Source: Hyphococcus sp.
Lineage (GTDB): Bacteria; Pseudomonadota; Alphaproteobacteria; Caulobacterales; Parvularculaceae
Reading direction: 5' to 3'
DNA: 64,000 nucleotides
NCBI GenBank assembly: GCA_021776295.1
Contig: JAJFGE010000181.1
Location: forward strand, 1 to 64,000
Shown here: piece after piece, positions 26,346 to 34,573 of the stretch
How positions within the stretch are numbered: the stretch's first letter is position 1
How the letters are laid out: each line of letters opens with the position of its first letter
Made by a program: the position numbers and the translations under genes
Notes under the pieces: model-generated
What the model was told of the DNA's origin: nothing
The model's database searches: none
What the model saw: only the letters and a program-made list of their open reading frames with translations

Positions 26346-26428
26346 GTCATTGCCGGACTTGTTCCGGCAATCCAGGGCTGCAAATAGTGGAGTAATTTCT
26401 GGATCACCGGGACAAGCCCGGTGATGAC
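26346..26428. repeat. Intergenic inverted repeat between kef and the serine hydrolase gene
   Basis: A 30-base arm (26346-26375, containing TTGCCGGACTTGTTCCGGCA) is matched in inverted orientation by 26399-26428 (containing CACCGGGACAAGCCCGGTG). Each arm is itself a hairpin, and GTCAT/ATGAC ends bound the pair. It sits between two converging genes and could act as a bidirectional transcription block. Confidence 0.8.
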
Positions 26429-26479
26429 AACACTGATAATGCGTACTTTTTTTGAGACAGCACTCAGCCACGCAAAATT

Positions 26480-27952
26480 TTATTCGGGCGTCGCTGCGGG
26501 CGGTTCAACGGCGTCATAGAGTGCGGCGATCAGCGGCGCTGACGCCGCCATTGCGGGTGTTCCCCGAGTGATGCCGGTACGGACAATCACCATGTTCTTC
26601 GAAGGGATAATAAACACAAACTGACCTTCATGGCCGGACATAAAATAAGCGTCTTCCGGCAGGCCGGGAACAAATCGCGCGCGTGTGGTTTCATCCTGCC
26701 CGCCTTCGCGTGTGGTTTCATCTTGCCCGCCTTCGCGGGCGGTTTCATCTTGCCCGCCTTCGCGGCCGGGGTCACCGTCGCGGTTGAGCCAAAAATAGGC
26801 GCCATATTGATTGTCGGACGCGGTTGCCGGGATGGCGACATAGTCAGACCAGCCTTCGGGCAGGATGCGCCTGTCTCCCCAGACGCCGCCGCGAAGATAT
26901 AATTCACCCAGCCGCGCCCAGTCGCGCGCGGTGGCGTAGACATAAGACGAGCCAATTGGCGTCCCCGACGCGTCAGGCTCCATGGTGATGCTGGCCGCGC
27001 CAATTGGCGCATAGATCACATCGCGCGCAAACCCATAATAGTCGGCGCCAGCGTCTTCCAACACTTGCCGTAATGTGCGCGCCAGCAAGTTCACCGTACC
27101 GCTGGAATAGGCCCAATGCTCCCCTGGCGGATAAATCGCCGGCTTGTCAGCGGCATAGGCGCCGGCGTCGGCCTCGTGAAACAACATCAAATTAACATCG
27201 GATCGCAAGCCGGCGTAATTTTCGTCAAACGCCAGTCCGCTCTGCATATGCAGCATGTCGCTCCAGGTAATTTTCGAGCGCGCCGCATCGCCCTGCCATT
27301 CGCGAACCGGCGCCGGATCATCAAGGCCAACCAGACCCTGCAACACCGCAGCGCCAAGCACGGTTGCGGTAACGCTCTTGGCCATCGACCAGGAGGCAAG
27401 CCGCGTGGTTTTGGAAAATCCGTCGGCATAGCCCTCTGCGACGATCTCGCCGTCAACCGCGACCAGCAACGCCCGGTTGCCGGCGGCGCTGTCGGCAAAG
27501 GCGGCCTCGATAAGCGCGTTGAGTTGTTCTGTGTCGACGCGGTCAGTTGTGTGACCGGAATTTATCGTCGCGTCGCTCCACGGCTCAGCCGTGACCGGCG
27601 CGATGGTCGGTAATGCCGCGAGCCGTGTTTGGTTTTCAAGCGTGCAGCCATAACCGTCGCGATAGAGCGCGCTTGCGCGGCCTAGACCGAGGGGACCGGC
27701 GGCGATGGTCTGGCGTTTGGCGTCGTCCACCGTAACCGGCATGCGGTCCAGTAGAGGGTCGATATTTTCAAAGTCTGATGCAAGCACCGCTTCGCGCGTT
27801 CGTCCGGCGAGAAAAATTTCCGAACAGGCGACCTTGGCTTTGTAAGCGGCGCCGGTATGGGCGATGGCGTTTAGCCGCACGCCCGCAAATGTCAGGCCCA
27901 GCGCTATCGCACCGCCGCCAAGCAACGCCCAATGGCTAAGCTTCAATCCCAT
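26480..27952 (-). CDS. Class C beta-lactamase-fold serine hydrolase, membrane-anchored or exported
   Basis: About 490 residues from the ATG ending at 27952; the open frame extends seven codons further to a TTG. A hydrophobic N-terminal segment (about 6-25) is a signal peptide or anchor. The catalytic SxxK motif SMAK (Ser189/Lys192), a Tyr motif in HWAYSSG (Tyr282) and the closing HEG triad place it with penicillin-binding-protein-like serine hydrolases (esterases, peptidases). Its substrate is unknown. An in-frame run of three nine-residue units (EGGQDETAR, then EGGQDETTR twice) is inserted before the C-terminal HEG region and is encoded by a 27-base tandem repeat. Confidence 0.88.
   Translation of the reverse strand: MGLKLSHWALLGGGAIALGLTFAGVRLNAIAHTGAAYKAKVACSEIFLAGRTREAVLASDFENIDPLLDRMPVTVDDAKRQTIAAGPLGLGRASALYRDGYGCTLENQTRLAALPTIAPVTAEPWSDATINSGHTTDRVDTEQLNALIEAAFADSAAGNRALLVAVDGEIVAEGYADGFSKTTRLASWSMAKSVTATVLGAAVLQGLVGLDDPAPVREWQGDAARSKITWSDMLHMQSGLAFDENYAGLRSDVNLMLFHEADAGAYAADKPAIYPPGEHWAYSSGTVNLLARTLRQVLEDAGADYYGFARDVIYAPIGAASITMEPDASGTPIGSSYVYATARDWARLGELYLRGGVWGDRRILPEGWSDYVAIPATASDNQYGAYFWLNRDGDPGREGGQDETAREGGQDETTREGGQDETTRARFVPGLPEDAYFMSGHEGQFVFIIPSKNMVIVRTGITRGTPAMAASAPLIAALYDAVEPPAATPE
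26682..26762 (-). repeat. In-frame 27-base tandem repeat (three units) within the serine hydrolase gene
   Basis: Units at 26682-26708, 26709-26735 and 26736-26762 differ at only a few positions and each encode EGGQDET(A/T)R on the minus strand. Each unit contains TGCCCGCCTTCGC, which resembles the stems of intergenic palindromes in this genome. Confidence 0.9.
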
Positions 27953-28095
27953 AGGGACATAATGTAACAGCAATCAGCATTATGGGGACAAGTTTTCGCA
28001 GCCGGTAAAATCCGGCCTTTATTTCAGCCAGCGACCCCGTGGACGCGCAATTGCTTTTGCGCTACTCGAAGGGCAAATTTACCGGAGGCTTTTCG

Positions 28096-28800
28096 ATGAA
28101 GAAAATCTTTCCCGACGCAAAGGCCGCGCTGGACGGGCTGGTGTTTGACGGCATGATGGTGATGTCCGGCGGGTTCGGGCTTTGCGGCATAGCTGAAAAC
28201 CTGATCACCGCGCTCAGAGACACCGGCGTCGCCGACCTCACAGTGGTTTCCAATAATGCCGGGATCGATGATTTCGGGCTCGGCTTTTTGCTCCAGACCC
28301 GCCAGATCAAAAAGATGATTTCCTCTTATGTCGGCGAAAACAAGGAGTTTGAACGCCAATACCTCGCCGGTGAGTTAGAGCTGGAATTTAATCCGCAAGG
28401 AACGCTGGCTGAGCGTTGCCGCGCCGGCGCCGCCGGCATTCCCGGTTTTTACACCAAGACCGGCGTCGGCACGGTTATCGCCGAAGGCAAGGAACACAAA
28501 GAGTTTGGCGGCGAGATCTATATTCTCGAAACCGGCCTTGTCGCCGATCTGTCGATTGTCAAAGCCTGGAAGGGCGACGAACAGGGCAATCTCGTCTTCC
28601 GCAAAACCGCGCGCAATTTTAATCCGATGATGGCCGCCGCCGGCAAGGTGACGGTGGCTGAAGTCGAAGAGATTGTACCTTTAGGCAGCCTTAATCCGGA
28701 TTGCATTCACACGCCGGGCATTTATGTCCAGCGCATCATCCAGGGCGAGCATGAAAAGCGCATTGAACAACGCACGGTTCGCGAAAGGGAGAGCGCATAA
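28096..28800 (+). CDS. scoA: 3-oxoacid CoA-transferase subunit A
   Basis: 234 residues. It is the A subunit of the SCOT-type enzyme that moves CoA from succinyl-CoA to a 3-oxoacid such as acetoacetate. The [15 protein letters not shown] segment near the start matches the family's CoA-binding loop, and [14 protein letters not shown], the [21 protein letters not shown] stretch and [17 protein letters not shown] follow. ATG 28096 follows ACCGGAGG with seven-base spacing; the longer frame from 28039 has no such site. It overlaps subunit B by one base (TAATG). Confidence 0.94.
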   Translation: MKKIFPDAKAALDGLVFDGMMVMSGGFGLCGIAENLITALRDTGVADLTVVSNNAGIDDFGLGFLLQTRQIKKMISSYVGENKEFERQYLAGELELEFNPQGTLAERCRAGAAGIPGFYTKTGVGTVIAEGKEHKEFGGEIYILETGLVADLSIVKAWKGDEQGNLVFRKTARNFNPMMAAAGKVTVAEVEEIVPLGSLNPDCIHTPGIYVQRIIQGEHEKRIEQRTVRERESA

Positions 28801-29444
28801 TGGCCTGGGATAGAAATCAAATGGCGGCGCGCGCGGCGCGCGAACTCAAAGACGGGTTTTATGTTAATCTCGGCATTGGCATTCCGACGCTGGTCGCCAA
28901 TCATATTGACGAAGGCATTGACGTAACCTTGCAGTCAGAAAACGGCATGCTCGGCATGGGCCCGTTTCCCTATGACGACGAGGTTGACGCCGACCTTATC
29001 AACGCCGGCAAGCAGACCATTACCGAATTGCGGCGGACATCTTATTTTTCATCCGCTGATAGCTTCGCGATGATCCGCGGCGGGCATATCGATCTGTCGG
29101 TGCTTGGCGCGATGGAAGTGTCTGAGAAGGGCGATCTCGCCAATTGGATGATTCCCGGCAAGATGGTCAAAGGCATGGGCGGGGCGATGGATCTGGTCGC
29201 CGGCGTCAAGCGCGTCGTTGTGGTGATGGACCATGCGTCTAAATCCGGTGCGCCGAAGCTATTGCATGAATGCGCGCTGCCGTTGACCGGTCGTGCAGTA
29301 GTTGATTTGGTGATTACCAATCTTGGGGTTTTTGAAATTGAAGCCGGCAAGGGCATGACGCTGATCGAGCTGGCGTCCGGCGTTTGCGTCGACGATGTTA
29401 AAAATTTGACGCAAGCAGATTTCGACGTTGCGGTGTCAAACTAG
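28800..29444 (+). CDS. scoB: 3-oxoacid CoA-transferase subunit B
   Basis: 214 residues. It is the catalytic B subunit: the LQSENGMLGMGPFP motif contains the Glu (Glu47) that forms the glutamyl-CoA thioester intermediate, preceded by NLGIGIPTLVANHI. HIDLSVLGAMEVSEKGDLANWMIPGK is also typical. Together with subunit A it allows use or release of ketone-body-like acids. The start overlaps the last base of the subunit A stop codon, indicating coupled translation. A long perfect palindrome follows the stop. Confidence 0.95.
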   Translation: MAWDRNQMAARAARELKDGFYVNLGIGIPTLVANHIDEGIDVTLQSENGMLGMGPFPYDDEVDADLINAGKQTITELRRTSYFSSADSFAMIRGGHIDLSVLGAMEVSEKGDLANWMIPGKMVKGMGGAMDLVAGVKRVVVVMDHASKSGAPKLLHECALPLTGRAVVDLVITNLGVFEIEAGKGMTLIELASGVCVDDVKNLTQADFDVAVSN

Positions 29445-29481
29445 AACGTCGGGCGATAAATCTGAGCCACGCACCAACATT

Positions 29482-29564
29482 CCGCTCATTCCCGCGAAAG
29501 CGGGAATCCAGAACGACGCGCAACGGATATGGCTCTGGATTCCCGCTTTCGCGGGAATGAGCGG
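29482..29564. repeat. Perfect 31-base inverted repeat after scoB
   Basis: The arm 29482-29512 (containing CTCATTCCCGCGAAAGCGGG) is the exact reverse complement of 29534-29564, separated by 21 bases. Each arm also forms an internal CCCGC...GCGGG hairpin. It lies between scoB and the converging HxlR-type gene and probably blocks read-through. Confidence 0.9.
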
Positions 29565-29605
29565 GAGATGGATTTGGGCTTGAATTTGAACAATCGCTCG
29601 ATGAG

Positions 29606-30340
29606 CTAAACGACGGCTGCATGCGCTGTCGGCGCCAGTTCTTGTTCCGCATGTTTTTCCGCATGGACGATGCATCTGAGAAGATGGGTGATGACTTTGT
29701 CATGGCCGGACAGCTTCATGCGCGCTTTGGCCTCGTCGAGGTCAAGCTCTTTTCGAAACGCCTGCATGATGGTGGCGACATCGGTTGTAATATTGGCGAC
29801 CGCCGGCGTGTCGGCGCCGCGCCGCGTCACCATCTCGCCGTTCATATAGTAAAATGTATACGGAAAATCATCGATATAAATATGTGCGACGTAATTAAGA
29901 TCCGGTTCCGGGCAGTATTTGGCAAACAACTCAACCGCGAGCGCAACGCTATCGGGCTCAAGATGGTCGGTGTAAATACATTCATGCGCCGGCGATAATT
30001 CCGGCCGCTCCATAAAATATTCAATCGACCAGCACATCATTTCGCGGATCGCCGGCCGCAGGCCCTCGCCCTGGGGCGACAGCCGATAGCCGGCGCCGGC
30101 TTCATTCGATGTCGGTGCGACAATGATGTCCGCCTGTTCAAGCTCCTTCAGGCGTTTGCTCAACAGGTTGGCGCCGATGCCCGGCAGGCCGGCCTGCAAG
30201 TCGCCAAAGCGCTGCGGCCCTAAAAACAAATCGCGCAAAATCAGGAATGTCCAGCGCTCGCCCAGTAGATCGAGAGCATGGGCGAGAAGGCAGTCCTTAT
30301 TATAGGTGCGCGACATAGGGGTCCTTTGCGATTTAGCCAT
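29606..30340 (-). CDS. HxlR-family transcriptional regulator with C-terminal SCP2-like domain
   Basis: 244 residues. The N-terminal winged helix (about 14-105) is of HxlR type: CLLAHALDLLGERWTFLILRDL, FGDLQAGLPGIGANLLSKRLKEL and YRLSPQGEGL. A C-terminal extension (about 130-235) resembles a sterol-carrier/SCP2-like fold and may bind a hydrophobic ligand (inference). Start at 30340 is supported by GAGGA spaced seven bases upstream. The gene is divergent from a small secreted protein gene, and the intervening region contains palindromes that could be its operator. Confidence 0.87.
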   Translation of the reverse strand: MAKSQRTPMSRTYNKDCLLAHALDLLGERWTFLILRDLFLGPQRFGDLQAGLPGIGANLLSKRLKELEQADIIVAPTSNEAGAGYRLSPQGEGLRPAIREMMCWSIEYFMERPELSPAHECIYTDHLEPDSVALAVELFAKYCPEPDLNYVAHIYIDDFPYTFYYMNGEMVTRRGADTPAVANITTDVATIMQAFRKELDLDEAKARMKLSGHDKVITHLLRCIVHAEKHAEQELAPTAHAAVV

Positions 30341-30412
30341 CGGCTGGTCCTCGATAGTTACTCTATTTGCGACGAATCTGTCGTCCTTGCAAAAATATCA
30401 CATGCTTCCTTA

Positions 30413-30443
30413 AATAGCTATTGACACTATAAAAATATATAGT
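30413..30443. promoter_or_regulatory. Overlapping palindromes in the hxlR-like divergent promoter region
   Basis: AATAGCTATT (30413-30422) is a perfect 10-base palindrome. It is followed by ACTATA (30426-30431) / TATAGT (30438-30443), an 18-base dyad. A TTGACA lies at 30421-30426. The block is markedly AT-rich and central to the divergent gap, as expected for promoters and an operator, perhaps of the HxlR-type regulator itself (inference). Confidence 0.5.
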
Positions 30444-30519
30444 AAACCGTAAAGTGTACCAACCGGCGCCCCTGAAATCTGCGCTGCCGGGCGCAAACCC
30501 CAACGATGGAGCCATTCCC

Positions 30520-30804
30520 ATGGTTAAGAAGTTATTTTCCGGTCTTTTTGTAAGCGTTTTCGCCCTCGCGGCGGTCCCAGCCCATGCTGCGAGCATCAGC
30601 GAGCAGGTCAACATGTGCGCGGCGGAGATCGACGCTCAGGAACTGGCGGTGGTCAGCGAATATAGTGTGAAATTTATCCGCACCACGAGCGGTTCCGCCA
30701 AACGGCTGAGCCTGGAGCTTATCCCGCATGATGACGGCGAGGTTCTGCGCGCTGAGTGCAAAGTCCGTCGCGGCAAAGTTCTCGAAGTTGCGTTGAACTC
30801 CTGA
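30520..30804 (+). CDS. Small secreted protein, unknown
   Basis: 94 residues. A clear signal peptide (MVKKLFSGLF, hydrophobic core, AHA cleavage near residue 23) predicts export. The mature part has two cysteines (NMCAAE and RAECKVRR), which could form one disulfide. ATG 30520 is chosen because it gives the signal peptide and follows a GATGGA ribosome-like site; the longer frame from 30454 adds a polar leader. It is divergent from the HxlR-type regulator, which may control it (inference). The family is not recognised. A good terminator follows about 120 bases on. Confidence 0.75.
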   Translation: MVKKLFSGLFVSVFALAAVPAHAASISEQVNMCAAEIDAQELAVVSEYSVKFIRTTSGSAKRLSLELIPHDDGEVLRAECKVRRGKVLEVALNS

Positions 30805-30870
30805 ACAACCCCGCGCGTGGTCGAACAGAAAAGCAATTCCCACTTTTCCTGATCGCGCGTCATAAAAAAT

Positions 30871-30909
30871 AGAGCAGGGGTCAAGTCCGACCAAAGACGG
30901 TTCTGCTCT
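30871..30909. repeat. Short dyad related to the dispersed repeat family
   Basis: AGAGCAG (30871-30877) pairs with CTGCTCT (30903-30909). Just before it lies AAGCAATTCCCACTTTTCCT, a fragment like the family core. It is a degenerate or partial copy between the small secreted protein gene and its terminator. Confidence 0.45.
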
Positions 30910-30925
30910 AACTTCCCAGCAACTT

Positions 30926-30957
30926 AACGCGTCCACATCCGTGGGCGCGTTTTTTAT
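30926..30957 (+). terminator. Rho-independent terminator for the small secreted protein gene
   Basis: The stem AACGCGTCCAC (30926-30936) / GTGGGCGCGTT (30941-30951) is followed by TTTTTATT. It overlaps the last codons of the converging hydrolase gene by a few bases. Confidence 0.8.
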
Positions 30958-31820
30958 TGCGTTGTGAGCGACTTATAGGCGGTGCGGACCATCTTCTCAG
31001 CGGTAATGAACCGCCACGCCCATTTCTCGTTGAGGTCAGCCAACGGATCTGCCGCGACGGCGGCGTCTTCATCCAGTCCTTGATCGATTAACACCTGGAT
31101 GCGCCCACGCACGTCTTTGAGCATTGCAATCGAGCGTTCAATGTCAGCCTTTGACGAAAGAGGCCCGTGCCCGGGAATGACCTTGACGTCGCCGTCAATC
31201 ATTGCGGCAACGCTTTGAAGCGAAGCAATATAGCCGGCAAGGCTGCCGCCTGCGTCAATATCGATATACGGATACCACCCAGAAAATAGCGCATCGCCCA
31301 TATGCACCACCGCGCGGTTGCGAAAATACACAATCGCATCGCCATCCGTATGCGCGTTTTCGGGATGGAAGATGTAAATCTCCTGATCGTTCCAGTGGAA
31401 TGTCGTCGTGTCTGAAAACGTAATCACCGGCAGGGCGGCGGCGGGCGTTTCCGCTTCGGCCTTGGCGAGGCGGGCGCGAACATTGTCATGCGCAACAATA
31501 TGGGCGCCGGATTTGCCGAGCGGCTCATTCCCGCCCGTGTGATCGCCGTGGTAGTGAGTGTTGAGCACAAACTCCACCGGCTTGTCGGTGACGGCGGCGA
31601 TTGCCGCCAGGATTTTCTCATTCAGCGGGGCGAACTGGTCGTCTATGAGAAAAGCGCCATCCTCGCCAACCGAAAGACCAATATTGCCGCCCGCGCCGGC
31701 CAGCATGTAAACGCCCTCAGCGACTTGCGTGGTCTTGAATTCAACCTCGGAGAAATCATTCTGGGCGACAGCGGGCGCGCAAGCCATCAAGATGGCGGCG
31801 GCGTAGAGGGTGGATTTCAC
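30954..31820 (-). CDS. Exported metallo-beta-lactamase-fold hydrolase
   Basis: About 288 residues from a GTG at 31818-31820 that follows AGGAG with eight-base spacing; the longer frame would run across the DAHP synthase start and is rejected. A signal peptide (MKSTLYAAAI with an AVAQ end near residue 20) sends it to the periplasm. The metal-binding signature THYHGDHTGG (His89, His91, Asp93, His94) is intact, and further His/Asp ligands appear in ENAHTDGD, HMGDALF and PGHGPL. Asp rather than Cys in HMGDALF suggests a binuclear hydrolase of the SoxH/QuiP type rather than a true B1 lactamase. The substrate is unknown. Confidence 0.88.
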   Translation of the reverse strand: MKSTLYAAAILMACAPAVAQNDFSEVEFKTTQVAEGVYMLAGAGGNIGLSVGEDGAFLIDDQFAPLNEKILAAIAAVTDKPVEFVLNTHYHGDHTGGNEPLGKSGAHIVAHDNVRARLAKAEAETPAAALPVITFSDTTTFHWNDQEIYIFHPENAHTDGDAIVYFRNRAVVHMGDALFSGWYPYIDIDAGGSLAGYIASLQSVAAMIDGDVKVIPGHGPLSSKADIERSIAMLKDVRGRIQVLIDQGLDEDAAVAADPLADLNEKWAWRFITAEKMVRTAYKSLTTQ

Positions 31821-31960
31821 GGGACAGGCTCCTGAAAATTGCAAGCGCTGTTTGGTAGCAGCCTGGCGCGTTGATGCGAAGTCACGAAAACGACAGGACG
31901 CGAATTTGTTGCGATGCGGCGAAGCCCGCGCTACAGACATGTATTGGTTGGAGTTTTGAG

Positions 31961-33325
31961 ATGACTTGGACGGTAGATAGCTGGCGGAAAAAGCCGGCGC
32001 GGCACATTCCGGAGGACTATCCCGACCCGGCTGCTTTGGCGGCGGTGGAAAGGGAGCTGTCGACCTACCCGCCACTGGTGTTTGCCGGCGAGGTTAGAAC
32101 CTTGCGCGCCTCCCTGGCGGAGGTCGCGCGCGGCAAGGCGTTTTTGCTTCAGGGCGGCGATTGCGCGGAGAGCTTTAAGGAGTTTCATCCCGATAATATC
32201 CGCGACACCTTCCGGGTGCTGCTGCAAATGTCGGTGGCGTTGACCTTTGGCGCGGCGACGCCGGTGGTGAAAGTCGGCCGCATCGCCGGGCAATACGCCA
32301 AGCCGCGCAGCGCGCCGACCGAGACTAAAGGCGGCGATACCTTGCCGAGCTATCGCGGCGACAATATCAACGGTTCGACGTTTGCGGCAGCGACGCGCAC
32401 GCCGGACCCGCAACGCCTATTGAAAGCATACGGACAATCGGCGGCGACGCTCAACCTGATACGCGCCTTTGCAACCGGCGGCTATGCGGATTTGCGCAAT
32501 GTCCATCGCTGGAATTTGGAATTCGTTTCCGGCAACAGCCAGGAACATCGCTATCGCGCTCTTGCCGATAAAATTTCCGAAGCGATCAACTTCATGGAGG
32601 CCTGCGGCGTTGACGGCGGCGATGTGCGGGCCATTCGCGAGGTCAATTTCTACACCAGCCATGAAGCACTGCTGCTCGGCTATGAAGCAGCGATGACGCG
32701 CGTCGATTCCACCACAGGCGGCTGGTACGACACCTCCGCGCATATGGTCTGGATTGGCGATCGTACGCGCCAGCCGGATGGCGCGCATGTTGAGTTCTGC
32801 CGCGGTATTGAAAACCCGATTGGCGTTAAATGCGGGCCCTCGCTTGAGCCTGATGAGTTGATCCGCATTCTCGATGTGATCGATCCCAATAATGAAGCCG
32901 GCCGCGTGGTCCTGATCGCCCGCTATGGGGCCGACAATGTCGCCGGCGGTTTGCAACCCCTGTTGCGGCGGATAGAGTCCGAAGGCCGCAATGTGGTGTG
33001 GTCCTGCGATCCCATGCACGGCAACACCATCAAGACCGAGGTCGGCTATAAAACCCGGCGGTTTGATTCAATTTTATCGGAAGTGCGCAATTTTGTGGAT
33101 GTCTGCCGCGCTGAAAGCGCCCATCCCGGCGGCGTTCATATCGAGATGACCGGTCAGAATGTCACCGAGTGCTTGGGCGGATCGCAGGAAATCTCCGAGG
33201 CTGATCTTTCCTCGCGCTACCACACCCATTGCGACCCGAGACTAAATGCCAGCCAAGCGCTTGAATTGGCTTTCATTCTCGGCGACAGCTTCAAACATAA
33301 CCGCAATGTTAACGGCGAGAAATAA
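31961..33325 (+). CDS. aroG: Class II (plant-type) 3-deoxy-7-phosphoheptulonate synthase
   Basis: 454 residues. It condenses phosphoenolpyruvate and erythrose 4-phosphate, the first shikimate-pathway step. Class II landmarks are present: [14 protein letters not shown] (the metal/PEP Cys), [68 protein letters not shown] and [21 protein letters not shown] 31961 follows TTGGAG with good spacing and gives the normal N terminus [13 protein letters not shown]; the longer frame from 31871 is not supported. It appears to stand alone as a transcription unit. Confidence 0.96.
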   Translation: MTWTVDSWRKKPARHIPEDYPDPAALAAVERELSTYPPLVFAGEVRTLRASLAEVARGKAFLLQGGDCAESFKEFHPDNIRDTFRVLLQMSVALTFGAATPVVKVGRIAGQYAKPRSAPTETKGGDTLPSYRGDNINGSTFAAATRTPDPQRLLKAYGQSAATLNLIRAFATGGYADLRNVHRWNLEFVSGNSQEHRYRALADKISEAINFMEACGVDGGDVRAIREVNFYTSHEALLLGYEAAMTRVDSTTGGWYDTSAHMVWIGDRTRQPDGAHVEFCRGIENPIGVKCGPSLEPDELIRILDVIDPNNEAGRVVLIARYGADNVAGGLQPLLRRIESEGRNVVWSCDPMHGNTIKTEVGYKTRRFDSILSEVRNFVDVCRAESAHPGGVHIEMTGQNVTECLGGSQEISEADLSSRYHTHCDPRLNASQALELAFILGDSFKHNRNVNGEK

Positions 33326-33404
33326 GTATCGGGATGTGTGAAATAGCCCGAAACATAGTTTGACCATTTGCGTGAACTAAGGCAATTGCTCACAAGGAAA
33401 CCAC

Positions 33405-34442
33405 TTGTATGGTGTCGCGGAAATCGGCGGGAGAGCCGGTATTGTTACCAGTACGAACGGGGGTTTGTGCGTGCCGCCATCATTGAGAATGGGTGTTGCC
33501 GGGGCCGGTGTATTCGGCTCCTACCACGCCGCAAAGCTTGCTGACCGCGACCTTGTGGACGACAGCAATATTCTATTTGCCGGCGTCTACGATATTGATG
33601 CGGAGCGCGCGCAAGTGTTGGCGCAGAAATTTAACACCAAGACCTATCAGAGCTATGACGCGTTCCTGCAGGAGATGGACGCAGTGGTGATCGCTGCGCC
33701 GGCAAGCGATCATTTTTCGCTTTGTGAAGCAGCGTTGTTAAAGGGTTGTCATTGTTTTGTAGAAAAACCGCTTGCGCTGACGGTTTGCGCAGTTGATCGG
33801 TTAGTTGCGCTTGCAGATACTAAAAATCTTGTGCTGCAGATAGGTCATCAAGAGCGTTATGTTTGCGCTGCGGTGGGGCTTTTCTCGCGCGCGCGCGCGC
33901 CGGTCAGGATTGAGTGCGTGCGGCGCGTGCCACACACTGGGCGCTGTGACGATGTTTCGGTTGCATTTGATTTGATGGTGCATGACCTTGATATTGTGCG
34001 CCAGTTGTCAGGGGCTGATATCAGCACCGTCTATGCGAGCGGCAATGTGGATGAAATTTCCGCCGAGCTTCTGCTTGAGAACGGAACCATTGCTATCCTG
34101 GAGGCCGCCCGCCGGTCGAGAGTTCCGGAACGCCGCATGACGCTGGTCTATGATGACGGCGTCATCGATTTTGATTTTATTGAACGGACCATGTCCAACA
34201 CCACGCCAGCCAAGCTCAACGCTGATATTTCGCCGGACAAGGCGCCGCTGGCGATCCGCGATCCGCTGGCCTATGGTGCAGCTTTGTTTATCGAAGCCAT
34301 TCGCCTTTCGAAAACGCCTGTCGTTTCTGGTTCTGATGGCCGGGTGACAGTTTCCTGGGCGCAGCAGATTGAGCAAGCCGCCCAGATTGGGGTCGAACAG
34401 ATTGACGCCGAAGCGGAAGTCGACAAAAGGTTGCGCGCGTAA
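33405..34442 (+). CDS. Gfo/Idh/MocA-family oxidoreductase
   Basis: Up to 345 residues. The N-terminal Rossmann fold MGVAGAGVFGSYHAAKL binds NAD(P), and the sugar-dehydrogenase landmark EKPLALT (with the Lys of the EKP motif) and a DLMVHDLDI segment with a catalytic-type His are present. Such enzymes oxidise or reduce sugars or sugar nucleotides; the substrate here is unknown. The start is uncertain. TTG 33405 has an AAGGAAA site, but the conserved fold begins only at about residue 29, so GTG 33471 or ATG 33489 are also possible. A (CG)7 run lies at 33886-33900. Base composition is slightly lower in GC than the neighbours. Confidence 0.85.
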   Translation: MYGVAEIGGRAGIVTSTNGGLCVPPSLRMGVAGAGVFGSYHAAKLADRDLVDDSNILFAGVYDIDAERAQVLAQKFNTKTYQSYDAFLQEMDAVVIAAPASDHFSLCEAALLKGCHCFVEKPLALTVCAVDRLVALADTKNLVLQIGHQERYVCAAVGLFSRARAPVRIECVRRVPHTGRCDDVSVAFDLMVHDLDIVRQLSGADISTVYASGNVDEISAELLLENGTIAILEAARRSRVPERRMTLVYDDGVIDFDFIERTMSNTTPAKLNADISPDKAPLAIRDPLAYGAALFIEAIRLSKTPVVSGSDGRVTVSWAQQIEQAAQIGVEQIDAEAEVDKRLRA

Positions 34443-34573
34443 CCGCTTTGCCCGCCGCCCGTTGCGTCGCCGCGGCAAACAAATATTTGCTTCCCCATTG
34501 GCGAGACCATATCTACTCTGACAGAGAGGTTATGACTTGCGCTTAAGGCGCAAGTTTGCTGGCGGTTAAGCTT

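Noticed and set aside
31821-32075. 85-codon N-terminal extension of the metallo-beta-lactamase-fold protein
   Set aside because: It would overlap the DAHP synthase start on the other strand and bury the clear signal peptide that begins at the GTG with an AGGAG site.
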